This document shows positions 18,083-26,491 of a stretch of DNA of 64,000 nucleotides, one piece after another. Source of the stretch: Oceanobacillus jordanicus (GTDB lineage Bacteria; Bacillota; Bacilli; Bacillales; Amphibacillaceae); NCBI RefSeq assembly GCF_022095695.1, contig NZ_JAIFZM010000005.1:124001-188000 (forward strand). Reading direction: 5' to 3'. The translations under genes were made by a program, and so were the position numbers. Position 1 is the stretch's first letter. Every line of letters begins with the position of its first letter. Under the pieces are notes generated by a model that worked only from the letters and a program-made list of their open reading frames with translations, made no database searches and was not told the DNA's origin.

Positions 18083-19018
18083 TCAATTAAAGTACTTTCT
18101 AACTTTCTTTTCATCCTCCGCAATTTCGCTCACTAATTCTTCTACCCCGGAAAACTTCTTTTCTTCCCGAATAAAGGTATACCACTGTACTCTCAGCTCT
18201 TCTTCATACAAATCATTGTTATAATCAAAAATGTTTACTTCCAGAATCGGTTCTACCAATTGGTCCGTAAAGGTTGGTTTGAAACCTAAACTAGCCATTC
18301 CTTCATAAACTTCATTTTTATAAAGAACCTTTACTGCATAGACGCCGACCTTGGGCAACAACGTTTCATCGCTCACCGCAATATTTGCTGTTGGATAGCC
18401 AATAGTTCTGCCACGTTGCTCCCCTTTAACTACTAGACCTGTAACAGATAACGGTCTTCCAAGTAGTCTTGCTGCCTCGTCCATATCTCCTGCCTTTAGA
18501 AGATTACGAATTTTAGTGGAGCTAATCTTTTCTCCATCTATTACTACTTTATCCACTTGCGTTACGGTAAACGCTCCGGCCGCATGCTCTTGTATGGTTT
18601 GCATGTTTCCTTTTCCTTTGTGTCCATAAGAAAAGTCAAAGCCTGCTACCATATGCTTGATACGAAGCCCTTTTAGAAAATGATCCACAAACACTTGAGG
18701 AGTCAAGGATGCAAGCTCTTGATTAAACTGAATAATGTAAAGTCTATCCACCTCAAGCTTTTGCAGAATTTCTTGTTTTTCTCGAATTGGAGTAAGATAT
18801 TTTACGTGCTGCACATCTTTTTTTAAAACAACAGAGGGGTGTGGATGAAAGGTAATTACGGCACTTTCCATCCCTCTTTCCTTTGCTTCTCTTACAGCTG
18901 TTTGAATGACTTTCTGATGCCCTTTATGTATTCCATCAAAAAAGCCAATGGCCGTAACCGTTTCAGGTAGTTCATTCAACACCATAGAATGTGGATATGT
19001 TAATTCAAATGTTCTCAT
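18083..19018 (-). CDS. ribC: Bifunctional riboflavin kinase/FAD synthetase
   Basis: It makes FMN from riboflavin and FAD from FMN. The N-terminal nucleotidyltransferase domain has GFFDGIHKGH (25-34), the adenylyltransferase HxGH-type motif. The C-terminal flavokinase domain starts near residue 180 with GRTIGYPTANI. The frame opens at 19051, but the ATG at 19018 (MRTFELTYPHS) lies just after AGGTGAGG and gives about 311 residues, normal for RibC/RibF. It is 16 bases downstream of truB, in the usual rbfA-truB-ribC-rpsO order. Confidence 0.95.
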   Translation of the reverse strand: MRTFELTYPHSMVLNELPETVTAIGFFDGIHKGHQKVIQTAVREAKERGMESAVITFHPHPSVVLKKDVQHVKYLTPIREKQEILQKLEVDRLYIIQFNQELASLTPQVFVDHFLKGLRIKHMVAGFDFSYGHKGKGNMQTIQEHAAGAFTVTQVDKVVIDGEKISSTKIRNLLKAGDMDEAARLLGRPLSVTGLVVKGEQRGRTIGYPTANIAVSDETLLPKVGVYAVKVLYKNEVYEGMASLGFKPTFTDQLVEPILEVNIFDYNNDLYEEELRVQWYTFIREEKKFSGVEELVSEIAEDEKKVRKYFN

Positions 19019-19034
19019 ATTCCTCACCTGCACT

Positions 19035-19925
19035 TTATCCGTTAAAAACACGAACGGGTTTTATTTCCATTGGTTTATCCGGATGGGTTTGATATATTGC
19101 CAATAATTCTTGGTTAAACATCATTACAAATGGCTCTTTCATTATTTTATCAGGTTTTGAGAGTTTTTGCCCGTTTCGTACTTTTATCGCTGTTTGTTCA
19201 TCAACATTATAATAGTCCAGATGCTCTAGCCCTCTTTGAGCAGGCAATAATACAGATTCTGGATGCGAGACCTTTAGCTTTTCCTCAATTTGTTCAAATG
19301 TCACGGTCTCTTCCTTAGGGAAAGAAGCAACCTGTGTCCTTTCAAGATGGGCCATATGGGCCGGGTATCCTAATTTTTTTCCAATATCCACACAAAGCGT
19401 GCGTATATAGGTTCCTTTGGAGCATACAACTTCAAAGGTAATACTCTCCCTCTCCTCACATGACGAAATCTTTGAAATGGAGAAAATTTCAACCTGGCGT
19501 GTTGGTCTTTCCACAACTTGTTTTTCTCTTGCATATTCATACAGTTTTTTTCCTTTAACTTTTACTGCAGAGTACATTGGTGGTACTTGGGTGATGATAC
19601 CAGTAAACGCTTTTAACACTTCATTAATCTGATCTTCAGTTGGAAATACAGTAACAGGTTTCTCTTCTATTACACTGCCATGCGCATCTTCTGTTTCTGT
19701 AGAGACACCAAGTTTGAGCTCTGCCACATACGTCTTTCTTGTATCTGTTAAAAAGGGGACGATTTTCGTTGCTTGCCCAACACATATTGGTAAAACACCT
19801 TCTACCTCAGGATCTAACGTACCAGTGTGGCCTACTTTTTTGGTTTGTAATAATTTCCGAAGCTTAAATACACAATCATGGGAAGTTATTCCCTTTGGTT
19901 TCCACAATGGTAAAATTCCATTCAT
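19035..19925 (-). CDS. truB: tRNA pseudouridine-55 synthase
   Basis: It converts U55 in the T-loop of tRNAs to pseudouridine. The catalytic Asp is in GHTGTLDPE (Asp38 from the chosen start), and GTYIRTL and the C-terminal PUA-like region are recognisable. The ATG at 19925 (MNGILPLWKPKG) follows GGAGGTGA; the upstream part of the open frame has no ribosome-binding site. The protein is 296 residues. A terminator after rbfA (20044-20076) lies upstream, so either read-through or an unrecognised promoter drives truB-ribC. Confidence 0.96.
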   Translation of the reverse strand: MNGILPLWKPKGITSHDCVFKLRKLLQTKKVGHTGTLDPEVEGVLPICVGQATKIVPFLTDTRKTYVAELKLGVSTETEDAHGSVIEEKPVTVFPTEDQINEVLKAFTGIITQVPPMYSAVKVKGKKLYEYAREKQVVERPTRQVEIFSISKISSCEERESITFEVVCSKGTYIRTLCVDIGKKLGYPAHMAHLERTQVASFPKEETVTFEQIEEKLKVSHPESVLLPAQRGLEHLDYYNVDEQTAIKVRNGQKLSKPDKIMKEPFVMMFNQELLAIYQTHPDKPMEIKPVRVFNG

Positions 19926-20043
19926 TTTCTCACCTCCAATATATACATACAACATACAGAAAGGTTTTATTGCTCCATTTTAAGCACTAAATCTTGATTG
20001 CATTAAATTTTAAAGCTTGATTTTAAGTTTTCTACGCACATGG

Positions 20044-20076
20044 AAAAAATCTGACTCGCAAAAAAGGAGTCAGATT
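20044..20076 (-). terminator. Terminator after rbfA
   Basis: AATCTGACTC (20048-20057) pairs with GAGTCAGATT (20067-20076), with a T-run on the minus strand. It follows rbfA by 11 bases and would reduce transcription into truB-ribC. Confidence 0.85.
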
Positions 20077-20087
20077 ATCCATCAAGC

Positions 20088-20429
20088 TTATTTATTTAAA
20101 TCACGTAGTATTGTTTCAATTCTATTTCCATATTCAAGTGCCTCATCGAATTCAAACAAGAGCTCAGGTGTTTTGCGAAGGCGAATTCGTTGTCCTATTT
20201 CGGAACGAATAAATCCTTTCGCTTTAGCAAGTCCCAATAGTGTGTCTTGTTTTTGATGTTCATCACCTAATACAGAGATGAACACTTTTGCTTGTTGTAA
20301 ATCTCCCGTTACTTCAACGTCTGTGACCGTAACAAATCCAACTCTAGGATCTTTTATTTTTCTGGTCAAGATTTCTCCAAGCTCTTTTTTCATTTGTTCT
20401 GCAACGCGGTTTGCTCTTAATTCTGCCAA
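20088..20429 (-). CDS. rbfA: Ribosome-binding factor A
   Basis: A small KH-fold factor needed for 16S rRNA 5' processing and late 30S maturation, important in the cold. The longest frame begins at 20465, but the family starts just before [21 protein letters not shown] at 20429 lies six bases after AGAGGTG, giving 114 residues against 117 in B. subtilis, so I use this rare start. Conserved [18 protein letters not shown] is intact. It ends the rimP-nusA-infB operon before a terminator. Confidence 0.92.
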   Translation of the reverse strand: MAELRANRVAEQMKKELGEILTRKIKDPRVGFVTVTDVEVTGDLQQAKVFISVLGDEHQKQDTLLGLAKAKGFIRSEIGQRIRLRKTPELLFEFDEALEYGNRIETILRDLNK

Positions 20430-20538
20430 CTTTTTCACCTCTTTAAGAAAAGCTTCATGCTTCAATTAGAAAACTACAATCACTCTCTTACCGTACATTT
20501 TTTATAGTCCCGATGAACGAAACATCTAACAATGAAGC

Positions 20539-20817
20539 CTACATCCGTTCAACCGTAGTTTGTGTTCTTTCAAGTTCAACGAAGGTGTCAATAATCTTCA
20601 TCACTTCTTGCATAACCTTTTCCGAATGAACGTAATCATTAGAAATGGTTACAATGCCAAGCTTTGTTCGTTGCCATAGATCGTGGTAATCAAGTTCTGT
20701 TACCGCTACATTAAAGGTGTTCTGGAGCTTTGCGAGCAACCTTTTAAGCACAGACCTTTTTTGCTTAAGCGAATGCCCGTCGTACAACATACACTCTACT
20801 TCAGCATAAACGATCAT
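20539..20817 (-). CDS. ylxP: DUF503 protein YlxP
   Basis: A 92-residue DUF503 protein conserved between infB and rbfA in Firmicutes, with proposed but not firmly established roles in ribosome assembly. It is a compact alpha/beta protein without membrane segments; the start [20 protein letters not shown] is typical. The ATG overlaps the infB stop by four bases (ATGA), so translation is coupled to IF-2. Confidence 0.88.
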   Translation of the reverse strand: MIVYAEVECMLYDGHSLKQKRSVLKRLLAKLQNTFNVAVTELDYHDLWQRTKLGIVTISNDYVHSEKVMQEVMKIIDTFVELERTQTTVERM

Positions 20818-22964
20818 TTGCGTTCTATTTCTTCCATTACATATGCTTCAATAATATCGCCTTCTTTAATATCATTGAAGTTCTTTATTGTAATACCACA
20901 TTCGTAGTTTTGTGCTACTTCTTTCACATCATCTTTAAAACGTTTTAATGCATCAATTTCTCCTTCAAAATGAACAACACCATCGCGAATTAACCGAATA
21001 CCGGCATCTCTTGTGATTTTGCCTTCTGTTACGTAGCTACCAGCAATCGTACCAATTTTAGATACTTTAAAGGTTTCACGAACTTCTGCTTGACCCGTTA
21101 CTTTTTCTTCATATTCTGGGTCGAGCATTCCCTTCATAGCAGCTTCTACTTCTTCAATTGCTTTATAAATCACACGATGTAGACGTACATCCACTTTTTC
21201 AGATTCTGCAGCCTTTTTAGCATTTGCATCTGGTCTTACGTTAAACCCAATAACAATAGCATTTGAAGCTGAAGCTAAAATAATGTCAGATTCTGTGATT
21301 GCACCAACACCAGTATGAATGATCTTAATATTTACGCCTTCCACCTCAATTTTTTGTAAGGAAGAAGCTAATGCACCGGCAGAACCTTGTACATCTGCTT
21401 TAATAATAATATTAATTTCTTTCATTTCCCCTTGCTTGATTTGTTCAAACAAGTCATCCAGACTAACTTTGGTTTGTTCACTTCTGTTTTCCTGGATTTG
21501 CTTTTGTTGACGGGCTTCACCAATTTGTCTTGCTTTTTTCTCATCGGTAAATACAAGGAACTGATCTCCAGCTTGTGGTACTTCATTTAAACCGGTAATT
21601 TCCACAGGAGTTGATGGTCCTGCTTCATTTACCCGTTGTCCAAGATCATTTACCATTGCACGAACACGTCCATGTGTATTACCAACTACGAGGGAATCCC
21701 CAACATGTAACATACCATTTTGTACGAGTAATGTAGCAACAGAGCCACGACCTTTATCAAGCTGTGCATCAATTACAGTACCAAATGCATTCGCTTTAGG
21801 GTTGGCTTTTAATTCTTCTATTTCAGAAACAAGAACAATCATTTCTAACAAGTCGTCGATACCTTCATTTTTTATTGCAGAAAGGTTTACAAAGATCGTG
21901 CTGCCGCCCCAATCTTCCGGGATTAGTTCATATTCGGTTAATTCTTGCATAACACGATCCGGATTGGCGCCTTCTTTATCCATTTTGTTAACTGCAATAA
22001 TGATTGGTACTTCAGCTGCTTTTGCGTGATTGATTGCTTCCACAGTTTGTGGCATTACGCCATCGTCGGCAGCCACCACTAAAATAGCAATATCCGTAAC
22101 TTGAGCACCTCTTGAACGCATACTTGTAAAGGCTGCGTGACCAGGGGTATCAAGGAATGTGATTTTCTTGCCATCATTTTCTACTTGGTATGCGCCGATG
22201 TGCTGTGTAATTCCACCTGCTTCACCAGCTGTAACTTTTGTATGACGGATCGCGTCAAGTAAAGTGGTTTTCCCGTGGTCTACGTGTCCCATGATCGTAA
22301 CAACAGCAGGACGTTCCACAAGATCTGCTTCTTTATCTTCTTTGAGGTATTTATCAAAGTCGGTATCTTCTAAAATTATTTCTTTTTCCACTTGAACATC
22401 AAACTCGCCACAAATCAACTCAATTGCATCATCATCTAGGTCCTGATTTTTTGTTGCCATAACACCTAGGAACATTAATTTCTTAATAATCTCGGAAGCA
22501 TCTTTGTTTAGTTTAGCAGCAAGGTCACTTACCGTGAGTGTTTCACTATAAGTAATGTGCTTTGGTGTTTCTTTTACTACAGGTTGTCTAGGGACTTGTT
22601 GATTCCCTCTTTTATTCCCTTTTTGCTTTTTGTTATGCAGATTTGAATTTCCCGTGTTTCGCTGTTGATTGGAATTCGGTTTATTTTTCCCTTTATTCCC
22701 TTGATTATGATTCATTTTGGCTCCTGATGTATTCGATGTATTCGAATTCTTATTTTGCGCACCAGCATTAGCTGATGTCTGATTTGGTTTATCAGATGTC
22801 TTTGGTTTTGAGCTGAACTTTTCATCCAGCTTACTAACGGTATCAGCTGAAATAGTAGACATGTGGTTAGACACTTCTACCTTAATTTCTTCTAAATAAT
22901 TGATGACATCTTTACTAGGTTTATTTATTTTTTTTGCATATTCATATACACGCATTTTACTCAT
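20814..22964 (-). CDS. infB: Translation initiation factor IF-2
   Basis: A GTPase that brings fMet-tRNA to the 30S P site and promotes subunit joining. The 716-residue protein has an N-terminal IF2-N helix domain (1-50), a long Asn/Lys/Gln-rich linker (about 52-125), a second IF2-N domain (about 138-190), and the G domain: G1 GHVDHGKT (226-233), G3 DTPGH (272-276), G4 NKMD (326-329). The remaining C-terminal domains include the fMet-tRNA-binding domain. The unusual feature is how Asn-rich the linker is. It lies between ylxQ and ylxP in the nusA operon. Confidence 0.97.
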   Translation of the reverse strand: MSKMRVYEYAKKINKPSKDVINYLEEIKVEVSNHMSTISADTVSKLDEKFSSKPKTSDKPNQTSANAGAQNKNSNTSNTSGAKMNHNQGNKGKNKPNSNQQRNTGNSNLHNKKQKGNKRGNQQVPRQPVVKETPKHITYSETLTVSDLAAKLNKDASEIIKKLMFLGVMATKNQDLDDDAIELICGEFDVQVEKEIILEDTDFDKYLKEDKEADLVERPAVVTIMGHVDHGKTTLLDAIRHTKVTAGEAGGITQHIGAYQVENDGKKITFLDTPGHAAFTSMRSRGAQVTDIAILVVAADDGVMPQTVEAINHAKAAEVPIIIAVNKMDKEGANPDRVMQELTEYELIPEDWGGSTIFVNLSAIKNEGIDDLLEMIVLVSEIEELKANPKANAFGTVIDAQLDKGRGSVATLLVQNGMLHVGDSLVVGNTHGRVRAMVNDLGQRVNEAGPSTPVEITGLNEVPQAGDQFLVFTDEKKARQIGEARQQKQIQENRSEQTKVSLDDLFEQIKQGEMKEINIIIKADVQGSAGALASSLQKIEVEGVNIKIIHTGVGAITESDIILASASNAIVIGFNVRPDANAKKAAESEKVDVRLHRVIYKAIEEVEAAMKGMLDPEYEEKVTGQAEVRETFKVSKIGTIAGSYVTEGKITRDAGIRLIRDGVVHFEGEIDALKRFKDDVKEVAQNYECGITIKNFNDIKEGDIIEAYVMEEIERK

Positions 22965-22984
22965 ACGTTCACCCCCGAATTTAA

Positions 22985-23296
22985 TTACCCGAGTAACGAC
23001 TGAATTTTAGTAGCAAATCCTGCATCTAAAATAGCAACAGCTACTCTTTGGGATTTTCCAATAGCATGTGATAGTGTCTCTCTATCATCCACTATTTCAT
23101 ATGGTACATTATATGATTTGCACTTGTCTGTGAGCTTTTTCTTCGTTTGCGGCCCTATATCGCTAGCCAACAGAATAAGCTTTGCTCTATTTTGCCGAAT
23201 ATCCTTCACAATTGCCTCTTCTCCCAGTGAAATCTTTCGAGCACGGTAGGCAAGCCCAATCATATTTAAGTAAGAATTATTGTTATTATTAGTCAT
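22985..23296 (-). CDS. ylxQ: L7Ae-family RNA-binding protein YlxQ
   Basis: A K-turn-binding ribosomal-protein-like (L7Ae/L30e) protein. The chosen protein of 103 residues begins at the ATG at 23296 ([11 protein letters not shown]), eight bases after GAAGGT; the longer frame would need a TTG. Conserved LGLAYRA-like ([16 protein letters not shown]) and [12 protein letters not shown] segments are visible. The start overlaps the ylxR end by 8 bases. Confidence 0.9.
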   Translation of the reverse strand: MTNNNNNSYLNMIGLAYRARKISLGEEAIVKDIRQNRAKLILLASDIGPQTKKKLTDKCKSYNVPYEIVDDRETLSHAIGKSQRVAVAILDAGFATKIQSLLG

Positions 23297-23564
23297 GTTT
23301 TTTACCTTCAACCAGTTTTATTAAGTCCTCATAGATTGACGAATCTACTTCTGTATTCAGCTGGCGATTTAAAACACTGGTTTTCTCAGCTTGGCGGATG
23401 ATTTCAGGATCCCTTGTTAAATAAGCTCCACGCCCATTCTTCTTTCCTGTTTCATCCACAAATACCTCGCCATCCTTATTACGTACAACGCGGACAAGCT
23501 GTTTCTTCGGTTTCATTTCGTTCGTTACAACACATTTTCGCTCAGGTACTTTTCTTTTTTGCAC
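23289..23564 (-). CDS. ylxR: YlxR/RnpM family RNA-binding protein
   Basis: A 91-residue DUF448 protein. B. subtilis YlxR (RnpM) binds the RNase P RNA and modulates the enzyme. Family motifs RKCVVTNEMKPKKQLVRVV near the N-terminus and GRGAYLTRD are present. It lies between nusA (14 bases upstream) and ylxQ, which it overlaps. Confidence 0.9.
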   Translation of the reverse strand: MQKRKVPERKCVVTNEMKPKKQLVRVVRNKDGEVFVDETGKKNGRGAYLTRDPEIIRQAEKTSVLNRQLNTEVDSSIYEDLIKLVEGKKHD

Positions 23565-23578
23565 TATTGGACAGCCCC

Positions 23579-24676
23579 CTACTCGAACAAGTCTTCCTCA
23601 GTGTCTGGTAGAACCTCTTCCTGCTCTTTTAATAAGCCCTCTTCATTCGCCTCAGATTCACTCTTGATATCAATCTTCCAGCCAGTAAGCTTAGCTGCAA
23701 GACGAGCATTCTGACCACGTTTTCCAATAGCTAATGACAACTGGTAGTCCGGGACAATTACCGTGGTAGCTTTTTCTTCCTCATTAACAAGCACATCTAC
23801 TACTTTCGAAGGGCTCAGCGCATTGGATACATATACTACCGGATCCTCTGACCACTCTACCACGTCGATTTTTTCACCTTTGAGCTCATTAACAATTGCT
23901 TGAACACGCTGTCCCTTTTGCCCAACACATGATCCTACTGGGTCTATTTCTGGGTCTGGTGCATGGACAGAGATTTTAGAACGATCCCCTGCTTCGCGGG
24001 CAACGGACTTAATTTCCACGATACCTTCATAAATTTCCGGTACTTCCATTTCAAACAGACGCTTTAAAAGGCCTGGATGAGACCTTGAAATATATATTTG
24101 CGGTCCCTTGCTCGTATTTTCTACTTTGGTTACAAATACTTTCAAACGGTCATGAACGTAGTATTCTTCTGTTGGCATTTGCTCTGCCTCAGCAAGCTTC
24201 GCCTCGATTTTACCAAGGTTTACATACACAAAGCGTGGATCTTTACGTTGAATAATCCCTGTCATTACATCCTCTTCGCGGTCAGCATACTCGGAAAAAA
24301 TCACTCCACGTTCTGCTTCTCTAACACGTTGTGTTACGACTTGCTTTGCTGCCTGTGCTGCAATTCTACCAAAGTCTTTTGGTGTTACTTCAACTTCCAC
24401 AACATCTTCAAGTTCGTAATTAGGGTCAACCTTTTTCGCTTCTTCAAGTGAAATCTCTTCTTGAATGTCTTCTACTTCCTCTACAACTACTTTTCTGGAG
24501 AAAACACCCATTTTACCCGTTGCTTCATTTAGTTCCACACGGACATTCGTTGCGGATTTAAAATTCTTTTTATATGCAGAGATCAAGGCTGCCTCCAATG
24601 CTTCTAGAAGAATACCCTTATCAATCCCTTTATCTTTTGCCAAATAATCAATCGCGTCAAACAACTGATTGCTCAC
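23579..24676 (-). CDS. nusA: Transcription termination/antitermination factor NusA
   Basis: It binds RNA polymerase and nascent RNA, controlling pausing, termination and rRNA antitermination. Domains in order are the N-terminal RNAP-binding domain (1 to about 125), S1 (about 130-200), KH1 (about 225-290, with DPVGSCVGQKGQRVQ) and KH2 (about 300-345, with LAIGKRGQNARLA). A short acidic tail (about 346-365) follows. At 365 residues it lacks the extra acidic repeats of enterobacterial NusA, as usual in Bacillaceae. rimP ends 15 bases upstream. Confidence 0.97.
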   Translation of the reverse strand: MSNQLFDAIDYLAKDKGIDKGILLEALEAALISAYKKNFKSATNVRVELNEATGKMGVFSRKVVVEEVEDIQEEISLEEAKKVDPNYELEDVVEVEVTPKDFGRIAAQAAKQVVTQRVREAERGVIFSEYADREEDVMTGIIQRKDPRFVYVNLGKIEAKLAEAEQMPTEEYYVHDRLKVFVTKVENTSKGPQIYISRSHPGLLKRLFEMEVPEIYEGIVEIKSVAREAGDRSKISVHAPDPEIDPVGSCVGQKGQRVQAIVNELKGEKIDVVEWSEDPVVYVSNALSPSKVVDVLVNEEEKATTVIVPDYQLSLAIGKRGQNARLAAKLTGWKIDIKSESEANEEGLLKEQEEVLPDTEEDLFE

Positions 24677-24691
24677 GTTCTTTTCCCCCTT

Positions 24692-25165
24692 CTAAAACAT
24701 TACAGCAAGACGTGCTTTTGCTATCTTATCGTATGGTAGTTCTACTTGTTTTTTTCTTGTTTTCACCTTGTACTCTATTGTTAAGAGATCGTTATCAAAG
24801 CTTTTTAGAATACCTTCATATTCTTTCTCGCCTTCAATCGGCTCGTAAAGTTTCACAAAGATATTGTTGTCAACATTATTTTTAAAGTCTTCTTGTGTCT
24901 TTAATGGCCGCTCCACCCCAGGGGAAGATACTTCTAGAAAATACGCTTCCTTTACTGGATCCGTATTATCCAATTTCTCACTTAATTCTTCGGAAACCTC
25001 ACCACATTCCGTGATGTCTACACCGCCTGGTTTGTCGATATACACACGTAGAAACCAATTCTTTCCTTCTTTAACGTATTCAACATCAACAAGTTCCAGG
25101 TTTTTAGGTTCCAAAATCGGCCGCAATAATTCCTCTGTTGTTTTGATTACTTGAGAACTCAACAT
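24692..25165 (-). CDS. rimP: Ribosome maturation factor RimP
   Basis: A 30S assembly factor. The 157-residue protein has the conserved N-terminal region ending LRVYIDKPGGVDITEC, the SSPGVERPL motif, and the C-terminal SH3-like domain. It is first in the rimP-nusA-ylxR-ylxQ-infB-ylxP-rbfA operon. In B. subtilis polC lies directly upstream, but here an RsbR-like gene and two terminator hairpins intervene, so the operon has its own promoter. Confidence 0.95.
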   Translation of the reverse strand: MLSSQVIKTTEELLRPILEPKNLELVDVEYVKEGKNWFLRVYIDKPGGVDITECGEVSEELSEKLDNTDPVKEAYFLEVSSPGVERPLKTQEDFKNNVDNNIFVKLYEPIEGEKEYEGILKSFDNDLLTIEYKVKTRKKQVELPYDKIAKARLAVMF

Positions 25166-25222
25166 TCATCCTCCTTTATTCAGTTGTTTTGCTGCCTGTC
25201 AGCTAATTGCTGTCATTTCTGA

Positions 25223-25266
25223 TAGTATGAACCATCATACTACTTTTCATTTGATCATACTGTAAA
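25223..25266 (-). promoter_or_regulatory. rimP: rimP-nusA operon promoter with a palindrome over the -10
   Basis: The minus strand has TTTACA (25261-25266), an 18-base spacer and TAGTAT (25237-25242). The -10 lies inside a perfect 8-bp inverted repeat, TAGTATGA-N4-TCATACTA (25223-25242). This could be a repressor site or a hairpin at the extreme 5' end of the transcript. The two terminators upstream make a promoter here necessary. Confidence 0.5.
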
Positions 25267-25273
25267 TCAATAG

Positions 25274-25304
25274 AAAACCCCTGCCGAATTCTGTGGCAAG
25301 GGGG
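25274..25304 (-). terminator. Stem-loop before the rimP promoter
   Basis: CCCCTGCC (25278-25285) pairs with GGCAAGGGGG (25295-25304) with a bulge, and the minus strand continues with TTTT. With the second hairpin at 25336-25361 it forms a tandem terminator that isolates rimP-nusA from the gene upstream. Confidence 0.7.
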
Positions 25305-25335
25305 AGTTTACGCGAAGTTGAAAAGAAGTATGAAG

Positions 25336-25361
25336 AAAGAGTGGGCGTTTACCCACTCTTT
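25336..25361 (-). terminator. Stem-loop after the RsbR-like gene
   Basis: AAAGAGTGGG (25336-25345) pairs with CCCACTCTTT (25352-25361) in a perfect 10-bp stem. A T-rich stretch follows on the minus strand. It is the first of two terminators in the 297-base gap between the RsbR-like gene and rimP; nothing else but the rimP promoter is visible there. Confidence 0.75.
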
Positions 25362-25462
25362 TAACCGTTCGTATCAATACTTACCAAAAAATAGTATATC
25401 ATAAAGGGAAACCTATTGCAAGATAGTGGGTACGTTAGTAATATAACCGTAATTGCTTCCTC

Positions 25463-26314
25463 TTAAACGAAAATTCTTTCGTCATTATCTTTATCGGAAA
25501 ATAGCTCAAGAGCCTGTTGTAAATTCCCTGTTGTTTTTACTTTATCTCCAAAAGAAACATCAAACGCTACAATTTCTCTTACTATATCAGGTCGCAAGCC
25601 AGTAATAATTGTTTGACATCCCATCATCGATACACCATCAAGTAGTTTTAAGAAATGATGAATCGCTTCTTTGTCCATTTCTGCAATTCCTGAAAGGTCT
25701 AAAAGCAATTTCTCAACATGGTTCTTGCCAATTTCTACTAGAACTTTTTCTTCGATGATTCCTGCTCGATAAGTATCAATGGTGCCAATTAAAGGTAAAA
25801 TGCTTATGTTATTGGAGATTGGGATAATTGGTACGGATAAGTTTTCGACGAGTTTCCGTTCCTTTTCCAGTAATTCATCCTTGTAATCAGAATAAGAGAT
25901 AAAGAAGCCTTGAAAGAACTCGTCAATCAACTTATTAATTTTAATGACCATTTCATATGAATTCTCCGTAATTCTCTTCATATTATGTGCTTGCTCATAT
26001 TCATACAAGAAGCTCCAAAAAGCTTTTCTTATAGCTTTAACCCATTCAAGTTTAAATGAAAGTGTAAGAGAAGTTTTTGCCCAGGCAACCCCCTCTTTTT
26101 TAGCGAAGTTTATCACATCTTGCTCCTGATTATTTACAATCATGAGAATCAGATTATAGGCATTATCCACCAAGTGAATGCCCCCAACAACCTTTATCTC
26201 CTCTAATTTTTCTATATCAATTGATGCTTCACTTAGTAATAGGGCTTCAAGTTCTTTTCTTTTTTCTATAATAAAACGCTCTAATTCATTTTTATCATTG
26301 AAAATATAACTCAT
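25463..26314 (-). CDS. RsbR-paralogue STAS-domain protein (stressosome component)
   Basis: A 283-residue protein with an N-terminal helical, globin-like RsbR_N-type domain (about 1-150), a connecting helix, and a C-terminal STAS domain (about 165-275: LPLIGTIDTYRAG, LLLDLSGIAEMD, GCQTIITGLRP). Such proteins build the stressosome that controls sigma-B. Of the two phosphorylation threonines known in RsbRA (T171, T205), the first is kept (Thr181 in GTIDTYR), but the second position is Lys215 in EMDKEA. It has its own promoter and terminators and is inserted between polC and rimP, where B. subtilis has no gene. No rsbS, rsbT or sigB lies nearby. It may be an accessory RsbR paralogue (RsbRB/RC/RD type); I cannot say which. 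Confidence 0.78.
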   Translation of the reverse strand: MSYIFNDKNELERFIIEKRKELEALLLSEASIDIEKLEEIKVVGGIHLVDNAYNLILMIVNNQEQDVINFAKKEGVAWAKTSLTLSFKLEWVKAIRKAFWSFLYEYEQAHNMKRITENSYEMVIKINKLIDEFFQGFFISYSDYKDELLEKERKLVENLSVPIIPISNNISILPLIGTIDTYRAGIIEEKVLVEIGKNHVEKLLLDLSGIAEMDKEAIHHFLKLLDGVSMMGCQTIITGLRPDIVREIVAFDVSFGDKVKTTGNLQQALELFSDKDNDERIFV

Positions 26315-26382
26315 ACAGCTGCATCTCCTTCAAGTCTCGTATAGTATAAGCAATGTGTAAATTCATTGAATATTCTGTACTG

Positions 26383-26410
26383 ATTATACCACAATCTCTG
26401 GCAACCACAA
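26383..26410 (-). promoter_or_regulatory. Sigma-A promoter of the RsbR-like gene
   Basis: TTGTGG (26405-26410) and a perfect TATAAT (26383-26388) are 16 bases apart on the minus strand. The -35 falls inside the downstream arm of the polC terminator, so the promoter and terminator share sequence. Confidence 0.65.
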
Positions 26411-26446
26411 AAAAGAAATAGGCAGTAGCCTACTTCCTTTTTGTGG
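26405..26446 (-). terminator. Terminator after polC
   Basis: CCACAAAAAAGAAATAGGC (26405-26423) pairs with GCCTACTTCCTTTTTGTGG (26428-26446) apart from a few mismatches, forming a long stem with T-rich 3' arm on the minus strand. It lies 45 bases after the polC stop. Confidence 0.85.
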
Positions 26447-26491
26447 AAAGCACACAGATTACCTATCTGTAATTTCCCCATTTTTTAGTTA

